Source: Arthrobotrys musiformis
Lineage: Eukaryota > Ascomycota > Orbiliomycetes > Orbiliales > Orbiliaceae
Assembly: GCA_036971715.1 (NCBI GenBank)
Contig: JAVHJL010000009.1
Location: forward strand, 1,736,001-1,800,000
Direction of reading: 5' to 3'
Length of the DNA stretch: 64,000 bases
Positions 1 to 8,999 of this stretch are shown in pieces; the stretch's first letter is position 1; every line of letters begins with the position of its first letter. The notes below the pieces were generated by a model, which had not been told where the DNA came from, did no database searches, and was given only the letters and a program-made list of their open reading frames with translations. Position numbers and translations under genes: made by a program.

Positions 1-106
1 GGAACGATGTGAAGACGCGCGAGAGGTCTTCTTCGTGGGGTACTCCTGGACTGGTTTGGATGGTCCGGCCGAGGCTGCGGTGGAATAGAAGAGCCGAGAT
101 GTTCAT
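1..106 (-). CDS. Possible 5' end of a divergent gene, cut by the window edge
   Basis: On the minus strand an ATG at 106 opens a frame that stays open to base 1. It gives 35 residues beginning MNISALLFHRSLGRTIQ. The residue mix is protein-like and the placement is divergent to the acidic protein gene starting at 356, which would share a short promoter of about 250 bp. No domain is visible in so short a piece and I cannot name it. The frame is also open for some codons upstream of the ATG, so the start is only the first usable ATG. It could be chance. Confidence 0.3.
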   Translation of the reverse strand, partial: MNISALLFHRSLGRTIQTSPGVPHEEDLSRVFTSF

Positions 107-264
107 GACATCGTTCTCTCCTGCTATCTTGTTATCTATGCGGTATACGTATAGTAGCGGTGGTTGATGGTGGTTTGGTGGTGTCGAAGGTGGTGGTTGA
201 TGTCAGCGAAGGGAATCGTGCCAAGCCAAGACAGGCTGCTCTTTATTTCCCTTTCGCGTCTGTG

Positions 265-289
265 CAACCTCAACCTCAACCTCAACCTC
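265..289. repeat. CAACCT hexamer repeat in leader
   Basis: About four copies of CAACCT lie directly upstream of the ATG at 356, in the presumed 5' leader. The run explains the repeated Gln-Pro or Leu-Asn peptides seen in spurious reading frames here. Confidence 0.8.
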
Positions 290-355
290 ACCTCAACTCC
301 ACCCGCTCTTTTGTGCCTGTCGCACTCCATCGCAGAGCTTCGACAGCCCGCGAAA

Positions 356-1030
356 ATGGCTTCATCGCCGTCGCTGGAAGACAGCGAATCGGATTATATC
401 GAATCGTCAGCAGAGTCCTCGTCATCTTCCGGCTCCAATTCCAAATCCAACGCTTCTGGATTACCGTCAGAAGAGGAAGAAATCTCAATAGCCGCATTCA
501 AGAAATCCTCCAAACCACCAGCTCTTCCTTCCCATCGCAATGCTTCTGCAGACCACAACCACGCCGACCTCTCGTCTGAAGACGAAGATAAAGATGAAGA
601 TGAAGACGAAGAAGAGATCGAGAAAAAAAGGGGGAAACCATACAACTTCTCCACCAAATCAAACGTCTATGCTGCCTCCTCCTCCAATGTCACAATCAGC
701 GGTCGTCGGCTAGATATCAGACACAGCAAGCCCGCCAGCGCCGACGAAATCCTCTTCCACAACCCCTCAAACCCCTCCTTCGTCCTCCCTGACTCAGTGA
801 AGAATATTCTAGAAGACCAGAAAGTAACCGGGAATCTACCCGATTCGGATCTTTTGAAAGTCGTGCATAGATATGTTGCTGAGTTTTTCGCGGCGAAGGG
901 GTGGGATGAAGTTATGACGCGGTCTATGGACGAGAGCGCCATGCTCGCTATTGGCGTTATTTTGGAGGAGTACTGTAGAGAAATGATCGGGAAGGATGGC
1001 GACATGGTGTTTGCCGAACGGAATAAATAA
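356..1030 (+). CDS. Acidic, serine-rich nuclear-type protein (possible RRN10-like Pol I factor)
   Basis: Single-exon gene of 224 residues. The ATG at 356 is preferred over an in-frame ATG at 164 because the upstream part encodes an unlikely Trp/Val- then Leu/Asn-repeat peptide that overlaps a CAACCT repeat. Residues 1-100 are low-complexity, with Ser-rich and Asp/Glu-rich runs followed by a Lys/Arg patch, typical of nuclear chromatin-associated proteins. The conserved-looking part is the last 90 residues. It has a FVLPDSV segment, a helix around HRYVAEFFAAKGW, and a terminal helix with SMDESAMLAIGVILEEYCREM. The end resembles what I remember of fungal RRN10-like subunits of the RNA polymerase I upstream activating factor. 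That is a memory-based guess, so no symbol is given. The gene is convergent with TRM140, whose stop lies 188 bp downstream. Confidence 0.75.
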   Translation: MASSPSLEDSESDYIESSAESSSSSGSNSKSNASGLPSEEEEISIAAFKKSSKPPALPSHRNASADHNHADLSSEDEDKDEDEDEEEIEKKRGKPYNFSTKSNVYAASSSNVTISGRRLDIRHSKPASADEILFHNPSNPSFVLPDSVKNILEDQKVTGNLPDSDLLKVVHRYVAEFFAAKGWDEVMTRSMDESAMLAIGVILEEYCREMIGKDGDMVFAERNK

Positions 1031-1152
1031 GATACGACGCATTTCACATCCTTGTTATCAAGTATCTATTCGGCGGGCTCCAAGAGAGCGACTGGACTAT
1101 AAATATCGTCTAATCGGTGGGTATCATTGAGAAATCATATGACAAAAGGGCA

Positions 1153-1190
1153 AATCTAGAATCTAGCATCTAGCATCTAGCATCTAGATC
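1153..1190. repeat. ATCTAGC heptamer tandem repeat
   Basis: Four to five copies of a 7-bp unit (ATCTAGC/ATCTAGA) lie between the convergent 3' ends of the acidic protein gene and TRM140. It is a simple minisatellite and no function can be read from it. Confidence 0.8.
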
Positions 1191-1218
1191 ACATACAAAG
1201 AATGTTTGGATACTCATA

Positions 1219-2834
1219 TCATATAGACGGAGTACTCCCCAGATCTAGGTTCTTCGCCTGTTCCTCCAGCCCCGGTGTGTCGACAACCTGGACTTCCTCC
1301 AGCTCCTTCTCGCCTTCCTGCTTCGAATCGGTCACGTCGGTGTGTGCCACCCTCATCCACTGTGGCTCCGGACCTTTTTGCTGCGCCAGTGTATCCTGCA
1401 CCTCCTCGTCTCCGCCCTTGACGAATAACCCTTGCAGCCAGCAGCGATGCATCTTTATCCTCCTCGCACGATTGACTAACATCCGTCTATCCACTCCCAA
1501 CAAAACCGCCTTCATCCCCGTATCCTCTCTTTCAATCTCCTCTTCTCCCTTCGAACAGGCCCCAAATGCCGGATCGAATATATTTCCCAGCTCGTCCCTA
1601 TCGAAGAAATACACCCTCGTCCCATCTCCCCTGATGTAGAAATTCTCTTGAAGGAATCTACCCTTCTTGAACCTCACCTGTGCCAGGTCACCCCTCCCGT
1701 AATCTCTGAAAAGGACCTTTCCACCCTTTTTCAAGCATTTGTGCACGTTTCGAACAGCATGAGCCCACTGATTGGGATGTAACGCCGAAAACACGAATAT
1801 GAGGATAACCACATCCAAGGAATTCGGTTCCACGCCTTCCGGTAGAACTCCCTCGGAGTTTCCAAGATCCCAAACAGATGCTGAAACGTGCTTCGGGTGG
1901 TGCTGGGTGTACAGATCGTTGGAGCGGATAAGGTCGATGGAGGTTTTTGAGAAGTCGGCACCATGGATGTGGAAGTTTGGGTTTTTGTTTGCAGAGAGGA
2001 TAGGGAATAGTGTGTTTCCGGCGCCGCAGCCGACTTCGAGGAGTTTGATCGGCGGGGAGTTGGTTGATGTAGCTGTTGTCAAGATTGGGAACTGTTCCTC
2101 TCCCGTTAGCAGTCATGGAAAGAGAACGGACGGAAGTCAGGATGGTCCCCATACTTCTTGCTGCAGCCATTTACGGTCTTTGAAGAAATTCTCCCTATTG
2201 TTCTTATAAAAGTTGTTCCACCACTTCTCGGGCTCGGAGTTGAAACGATCTAGTTGAGCCAAACCACAGTCGTTAACCAAAGCCGCTCTCCACACTAACC
2301 CCCGCATTTCGCTAGCGGGGGGGTTGAGGCCGAAAGAGAATATGGAATGGGCATACTCTTATCAAAATCCCTCACCGGGTTGCTCCTCTGCATCTCATAC
2401 TGCTCCTCCGCATAGGCTTTGTACCCATCATCCACCTCGACATGATCCCAAGCATTAAACGAGAACTCGTCGTCGCCATCTTCCAGGTAACGGGTACCGA
2501 ATTGAAATGGGTCTGAGCGTTTGAGGCCGTCTGGTTTTGGTGGTTTTGCGGATGGATTCGCGGATGAAGAAGAAGAAGATTGTTGTTCCGTTAGGCTATC
2601 GCCATTGCTATCATTATTACTGCTACTATCAGAAGACTGATCTGGGGGAGACTGCTTGGTAGATGGTTTTGAAGGCAGAGAGGAGGAAAGTAGCGCCGCG
2701 TCAGCGATCTGACGGGTCCGAGGTGGTTTTGTGGAGGGGTTTGCGGGGGAGGGCGCTGGAGTTGCTGGGATTACGATTTTTGACGATGAAGATTCGGGCT
2801 CCGAGCTTGTCGATGCGTCTTGCGGGTTCGTCAT
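1219..2834 (-). CDS. TRM140: tRNA N3-methylcytidine methyltransferase (METTL2/TRM140 family)
   Basis: Three exons: 2834-2357, 2249-2155 and 2091-1219, giving 481 residues. Introns of 107 and 63 bp have GTATGC and GTATGG donors, and GTTAAC and GCTAAC branch points. The family makes m3C at position 32 of Thr/Ser tRNAs. Residues 1-105 are Ser/Pro-rich and disordered. Next comes the family block DPFQFGTRYLEDGDD with NAWDHVE, then DFDKNRFNSEPEKWWNNFYK across intron 1 and WLQQEFPIL across intron 2, so both junctions restore known family motifs. The SAM-binding loop LLEVGCGAGN is at about 208-217. Further signatures are VVILIFVFSALHP, LFRDYGRGD and the C-terminal VDRRMLVNRARRIKMHRCW. A Glu-rich tail of about 50 residues follows. 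It is divergent from the DUF4246 gene across 980 bp. Identity is firm from motif order; the exact tRNA substrates are inferred. Confidence 0.93.
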
Positions 2835-3814
2835 GACGGCGGTAGTTATTGGTTAAGAGGACAAAGATTTCGAGTCCTCGGCTCCTTAATATCTCGAGAA
2901 TGAGAGACGAGAAGATGGTGTTTTAGGAGAAGAGAAAAGGTTCGCTCGAATCGATTCGCAGAAAAACTCGAAATGGAAATTTTTGCAGGGGTCAGCTTGG
3001 GGATCATCGACAACGCAGCAGAGCTCCAAAATCCAACATTCCGCCTCGCGGCCTCGACTGGTCTTCAGCTTCGACCGTCAATATATAACTCTACTGAGGT
3101 CCGCACTTGAGTACACGGATGGCTTTACTCGTGAGAGGAAGGAGGGTTCATTTTACTGCGACACTATCTCACAAATGCATGATGCCCTTCAAAGTACATT
3201 GACCAGCTCTGTAATGTTATAGCTCGAACTACAGTACTGCCCAACTTTCTCTCATTTTAGATTTGGGAAGGGAATCGTATAAACATGTATAATCAGCTGT
3301 CAAAATAGAATTATATCAAGATGTATTAGAGGCTGCGTCCTCACATGACGACGCGAATGAGTCTTCTTGCTGACCGTGAGTCAAGATATATCTTGAGGGA
3401 TACTAGTATGTGAATTTGAGGCTAGTCTTGAACATCTTTCTGGCCTGCAGCATGCAACAACGCCCGAAGTGGAGCTACTTCAGCCTTTAATTCGTCGGCT
3501 TAGCAAAGTTCAATCAGACAGCAAATTGGTCGCTGTCGCGTCGACGCTCGGGTGTCAAAGCTAGTTCGTCAAGAAAAGACCAGTAACATCGCGAACCCAG
3601 TCTCGCTTTATATAAATCCTTAACGTCCAGTTCGAACCCCGTCAGTTTATACAATTACCAAGTTCGCCCTGCTACCTGTGGATTCAAAACACAACATCCC
3701 CAACGCAGGATTCGGGAGCTAGCAATCCGTCTCCACGAGTGATAATACAGATACCACACGCGTACGAGGGATCCAAACCATCCTCAATCCCAACTTCAAA
3801 ATTCTATCTCTACA
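2835..3814. other. Divergent intergenic region, TRM140 / DUF4246
   Basis: There is no coding signal on either strand beyond short chance ORFs. It should hold the promoters of both divergent genes. The only recognisable element is a TATA-like sequence at about 3608-3616. Confidence 0.6.
3607..3617 (+). promoter_or_regulatory. TATA-like element upstream of the DUF4246 gene
   Basis: The string TTTATATAAAT lies about 200 bp before the DUF4246 ATG at 3815, a reasonable distance for a fungal TATA box with a 5' leader of 100-170 nt. It is only a sequence match; there is no evidence of use. Confidence 0.35.
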
Positions 3815-6059
3815 ATGGAAGGACATTCGGCTGAGGATGCGTTAGGAGAGAACGCGGCACCGGAAGCACACAGTCCTCCAGACTCATTCAACGAGTTCAC
3901 AGGCCTTTCCCCACGTCCTGAGGACGAATTCGACCTCGAAGGCTCGAAAGTCCGCCATGCCCCACCACCGCCGGGCACATACCCACACCCGCTGGACGGG
4001 AAACTCTCCTTCGCGGAAGCGATGACCTACAAAGAAACGTACGTCCGATCATTCTCCGCCGCGGTTAGAAATAAACCGAATTGGACGGAGAAGATTCTAG
4101 ATAAGGTCTTATTTGCGAAATGGTTAAGAGAAGCACAGGAGCAGGCGCCGTTATGCGATGGTGGACGGCATAGGGTTTTGACGTGGGACGAAGATGATGT
4201 TGGTTATGTGTACAATGAGTTGGTGAACGTTTATAAACCCTTCGTAGAAAAATTAAGAGAATCAGGAAAGAGGCTAGAACCAGATATTGATGGGGTTTGG
4301 AGAGAAGACGAGTTTATTGACGAGGACCTGAGGATGGAGCTGATCAATGGTATGTAATTGCCACACCCCATCTAAAAGGCACATCGATTCTTGATCGAAA
4401 CGAGGGTTTTAACCGTAAGATTCGTGAATATCTAGCGGTAGCAACTCTCGAAAACGTCCCAGATGACGAAAAAGACTGGCACCCAGGCTCCCACAAGCAG
4501 GTTTTGGACCTCGTTCACCCATCCCTCTGGCCAATTATTTACGGCCGCTCGATCTCCATCAAAACCGGTGAGCCGATCCAACGACCTAGAGAAATGGAAG
4601 CAGACGAACAAGGCTTTTCCGCAAAATTCTGCTGGTTGCCCTCCGAATTTGAAGTCTCCGATGACGGCAAGCGAACCGAGATAAAATCATACATCAACAA
4701 CCTGGCTGCGTCAGATCGTCAAAAGGCTTTGTTTTATCCGATCCTGGAGAAAATATTTACAAAATTCGTACCACTGTTCAACCACGTCCTCGGGGATCTT
4801 CGGATGGGTAAACATGATTTCAAAAGGGTATTTGCGACCGCGGGCAAGAAATGGTGGTTCGATGGGTTGACAAAATTAAGCAACGAGAATCATCAGTCAA
4901 AATGGGACAAATTGCTCGCTCAGTTTATCAATGGCGAGGCTCTGGATGTCAACTTCTTGGAACAGCTACCGCGCGCCTCTAAACGATTCGCGTCAGAAGA
5001 CCTCGGCGATCCAGAGTTTGAAGGATGCGATGATAGTGACGACGAGGACATTGATGAACGAGGTAATCCAGATATCTATGAAGTTCGAGATAGCATGGGT
5101 ATATACGTCGATCGGAAGTGGGAGCCCCCAGAGATCACCGACGATATCAAACTTGAAGGGAAAACTGCAAAAGTGATTGTAAAACTAGCCAATATAGTGC
5201 TGACACCGAATAAGCCACGGTACAAAGGCGGCAGTTGGCATGTGGAAGCAATGCTGGTAACGATATCCCTCCTTCGAAGCTTTGCATTTTCTTCGTTTTA
5301 AATTTATTTCTCGATCGAGAAATAATTGCATACAACATATCAAGACTAACTGGTACCACGCGGCCGCCTCTGGATTTATACAGAACGAAAGAATAATAGC
5401 TACTGGAATATACTACTACGACCAAGAAAACATAACAGACAGTAACCTACTTTTCCGCCGAACAGTAGGGAATGTACCAAACTGGGAAGACGCGGAGCTT
5501 CTCGAACAGAACTCCGACTGGCCGATAGTTTTTAACATGAGTTCAGAAAGTAGATCATGGGCTGTTCAAAACGTCGGACACATTGCAACAAAGGTATCTA
5601 CTCCGTGGTGAAATATACCAGCTGTTATTCCCCTTGATTTGAATCTCTGGCTCAAAAACTATATCCATGATATTCTAGGAAAAACGTGCTATCGCCTTCC
5701 CAAACATCTACCAACACCGGGTTAAACCATTCCGTCTCCTCGACCCTACAAAACCAGGCCATCGCAAAATCCTCGTCTTCTTCCTCTGCGACCCATCTAC
5801 ATCTAATGAACTCCCGACAACCAAAGATATAGCCCCACAGCAACCAGAGTCTCGCGCTCAAGCCCATGATTTATTCCGTCGGGGGCCGATGGGGCAACTA
5901 CCAGAGGAGGTATTTGAGATGATAGAGAAGATGATCCCGCCTGTCATTGAGAAGGAGGAGGCATTGGAGTGTAGAAAGCAGTTGATGAAGGAGAGGAGTT
6001 CGTTCGCGAATAGTTCGACCATGGTGCAGGGCCTTTGTTATAGTTTGTGCGAGCATTAG
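3815..6059 (+). CDS. DUF4246-family protein with a 2OG-Fe(II) oxygenase-like signature
   Basis: Four exons: 3815-4349, 4436-5256, 5384-5593 and 5679-6059, giving 648 residues. All junctions are GT-AG and restore family motifs: LIN-A-VATLENVPDDEKDW at intron 1, WHVEAML-NERIIATGIYYY at intron 2, and ATK-EKRAIAFPNIYQHR at intron 3. The N-terminal half holds DWHPGS, VLDLVHPSLWP, KFCWLP and IKSYINNL, typical of the Pfam DUF4246 family, then ILEKIFTKFVPLF. The C-terminal half has GGSWHVE (H447, E449) and QHRVKPF...DPTKPGHRKIL (H535, R551). The order His-x-Glu, distal His, then Arg 16 residues on is what a double-stranded beta-helix 2-oxoglutarate/Fe(II) oxygenase would show. Family membership is clear; the enzymatic role is my inference. 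An acidic loop at about 385-400 is probably disordered. Confidence 0.88.
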
Positions 6060-6707
6060 TACGAATACCCATCAACTCAAATATATGTTAAATCCAGAGT
6101 CTACGAATGATTGTTCTTTCTAAATCCACCCAATGGTATATCACTTATTATTAAGCCTTCAATGCATGTAAATTTATAAATTATAAAGATCAACTCGCGG
6201 TCGTTCACCAGTCAATATGCAATTGATCAATAGCGGATTCGAAATCAATCGGTCGGATGTTGAACTCTAGCCCTGCCTCGAGCGCCGACGTCGGAGGCTC
6301 CGTCTAGAACAGATACGTCCACGGCCCAAATTAACATCGCCAAACATATACTCAAAATCCCAGGTCCATAACCAAGAGCTAATGTATTCCCTCATAAGTT
6401 AATATCTGAGCAGCCCAATAAAACCAAAATCGCTTCGACTTCAATCAGACACAGTAGCATTTGGTTTACGAGATAAACATCAATGCAATGCTATTGCATA
6501 GCTGGTATATCATATTGTGTTGTCGATGTGTTCTTTTGCATCAGGCCTGAATGTTACACCAAAGATTCCAGCAACCTTAAAGCTTGAAAGCTCTCTCAAT
6601 TCTTATCGCGTCACTCTCCAACGCTCACTTCTCCAACAGTGTCTCCGTCCCCGCATCGCAGGCCCCACCACACCTCCCACTCTATCAGATCCATAAACCC
6701 ACCAACA
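6060..6707. other. Intergenic region between DUF4246 gene and LSM6
   Basis: AT-rich, with no coding signal. It should contain the 3' end of the DUF4246 transcript and the LSM6 promoter. A pyrimidine-rich stretch (6610-6690) precedes the LSM6 ATG. Confidence 0.6.
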
Positions 6708-7170
6708 ATGGCAGACGCAGACGCAACCGGCGAGACCGTCCAGGCCTCATCATCGAAGGACCCATCCTCCTTCCTCTCCGAAATCCACGGCGCTCCGATC
6801 ACAGTCAAGCTCAACTCCGGGGTTGAATACAAAGGTTCGAAATAACACCCTCCTACCCCGCCCCAAAACCACGGGGTTTTGGGGATTCAAAGCGGAATAT
6901 TGGCTAATTATGAAAAACGTGTGTGACCGGAACGGAGGAATAGGTGAACTCCAATCGGTAGACGGGTACATGAACATCGCACTCGAGAATACGGAAGAAT
7001 ACGTCAACGGTGAACGAAAAAACCGATATGGTGATGTGTTTATTAGAGGGAATAATGGTATGAACGGTTCCGCTTTTTGTCCCGTTATTTCGAGGGGGTG
7101 GGCTGTGTCGGCGGCAAATGCTAACAAAGGCTGGCTGTTAATAGTATTGTATATCTCGGCGGATAAATGA
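6708..7170 (+). CDS. LSM6: U6 snRNA-associated Sm-like protein LSm6
   Basis: Three exons: 6708-6834, 6944-7057 and 7145-7170, giving 88 residues. LSm6 is a ring subunit of LSm2-8 (binds U6 snRNA 3' end, nucleus) and LSm1-7 (mRNA decapping, cytoplasm). The Sm1 motif shows FLSEIHGAPITVKLNSGVEYKG running across intron 1 into ELQSVDGYMNIALENTEEY. The Sm2 motif reads VFIRGNN and continues across intron 2 into VLYISADK at the stop. The N-terminal 20 residues are a Ser/Ala/Thr-rich extension, normal in filamentous fungi. Intron 1 has an unusual GTTCGA donor. Intron 2 is 87 bp, a multiple of three and without a stop, so its retention would insert 29 residues inside Sm2. It is convergent with the GNAT gene. 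Identity is firm. Confidence 0.94.
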
Positions 7171-8021
7171 TGACTCCCTCTTAGTTATCCTACAGCATGA
7201 TGGCAATGCGATGAAGAACGGGGGCGTATCGGCGTCCTGAGGGCCTAGGCCTTGGAGATATTGTTTAAGAATGGTGTATGGTGGCGGTTGGAATTGGTAT
7301 GGCTGGCCACCATAAGAAAAAATCTACGAAATTCAACGGTCTCCGATAGGTCACTGGAATATCTATCCCATCAAACAATATCAAGGCCACAATACCCTCG
7401 ATAGTACATAGCAGAGCGGCAGGATAGTTGCAATACCCATTTAGACAATTCAATCGAATGCTCTATATCGCGATACCGATCTACGAACGTAAACAGACGG
7501 AGGGTTCATATATAGATCTACGGCACCCTCAAAGAGTCGATGATACGATCCTACGGATTGGGAGATTATCGGGACATTCTACGGAGGGGTCAATTAAAAG
7601 AGCAGTGGTGTGGTAGTCATGTGTATGATGCCGTAGCGCTGGCTTTATTCGGTATATCAAGATGCGATACCAAACTCGGGATTGCATCAAACAACGGAAA
7701 TGACGGTAAACGAATCAATACAAAACGCCTCATGCACATAGTAGTCGTAACAAGTGGTAAAAAAAAAAGTAAACAGAGACGAAGAAAAAAAGAAACAGCA
7801 GGAGAGACGGGACGGCCAACATCTCACTCTCCACCAGAGCTCTACCAGAGATCAGGGATTTCGATTTGGCGGTTCTCATCGATGCCATCCTCGTCGTTCA
7901 AAGTCGACATTTTTCGACGGTGTCGTGCCGAAATCCCGCTTGAACTGAGGATCAGTGGCGTTAACCTCGGTGGAGGGGGTGGCGGCTCGGTTCGTGGGGT
8001 AGAAGATGCGCTCGGGGTATT
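7171..8021. other. Convergent 3' intergenic region, LSM6 / GNAT gene
   Basis: No coding signal. It carries the 3' untranslated regions of two converging genes and a short purine-rich run near 7758-7800. Open frames here are short and not protein-like. Confidence 0.6.
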
Positions 8022-8999
8022 CTAGGCCCTAGCTGCGGACCCCCGGCCCTTAGGAGGAGTCGTATATTCATAAATCATGTCTACCCAACTACCTTCGCCG
8101 TGTACAACGCTGCTGTTACCCCTGTACCTGAAAAGCTGACTCTTGGTATAGACACCTGTTGTCTCCTTACGACAAATCAAGGCGATTCTCTTTGAGAGAC
8201 CAGCATCCTTCATTCTCTGGCAGAAGTCCCTTAGAAGGACCTGGGAGTACCCACTCTGCCTGTAGGCAGGATCAACGCAGAGAGAATGGATACAGACAGT
8301 CTCTCCGTGTTCAACATGGCCTTCGACGGTTGGTGTGGACTCTTTGACAGCTTGTTTGGAAGCATCAGAAGAGGACTCCGTTGTGGCCGTGGAAGCTTGT
8401 GAGTCGGCGGCAGGCTGTGCAGAACCAGTGTCCTGCGCATCCGAGGCCTGTGGTGGATGGGAGATCGGGAGGACGATTGTCGACTTTTCGGCTCCGTATT
8501 TCTCAAGAAGATCATGAGGGATGCGCATCGAGGCTTCCGATATGACTGGCGAGGTAGTTTTGGTGGCAGAGATCATTGCAATCAGGATTTCCTTCGGCTG
8601 GAAATCCGACACCCCTTTAGGCGTATCAGGGTGGGGTTTGGACAGCGTAAAGAGACCATGTGAGAGTTCCCCGCTATCGATCATCATCATGTCAGCGCTT
8701 GACTCTTCATAACCACCAGCTCAATCAATCATCCCGAGAAAACTTACCACACGGTCAATCGGTAACGGAACTAATAACATACCAATCATCAGCACAGCTC
8801 CCAGGGACACAACTAGTTGCCGAAGACATAGGTCGCAAGACATATAACATACCTTAGCCGGTGTAGCCCTCTCTTCCTCAGGAAAACAAGCATTCTCCAG
8901 CTCGATTATCTTGTCGATGTCGTTAATCGTGAGAGTTCGGACGTAGACCGACATCTTGGTCAAGGATTTGGGGTGGAATGTGAGGGCCATGCTGTGCAT
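8022..8999 (-). CDS. GNAT N-acetyltransferase, arylalkylamine/polyamine type
   Basis: Three exons: 8999-8853, 8770-8748 and 8673-8022, giving 273 residues. The middle exon is only 23 nt and encodes FRYRLTVC; its use joins ERATPAK to FRYRLTVCGELSHGLF, the conserved start of AANAT/PAA1-type acetyltransferases. The acetyl-CoA site is at about 184-205: IHSLCVDPAYRQSGYSQVLL, with the R/Q-x-x-G-x-G/A loop seen as RQSGYS. The family moves acetyl from acetyl-CoA to aromatic amines or polyamines. Between the second beta-strand (ILIAMISATK) and the CoA motif lies a low-complexity Ala/Ser/Thr/Glu insertion at about 130-178. A second ATG three codons downstream is an equally possible start. The substrate cannot be deduced. 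Confidence 0.88.

Noticed and set aside
164..355. Extended N-terminus of the acidic protein from the ATG at 164
   Set aside because: Encodes Trp/Val-rich then Leu/Asn-repeat peptide over a CAACCT repeat; the ATG at 356 gives a normal start.
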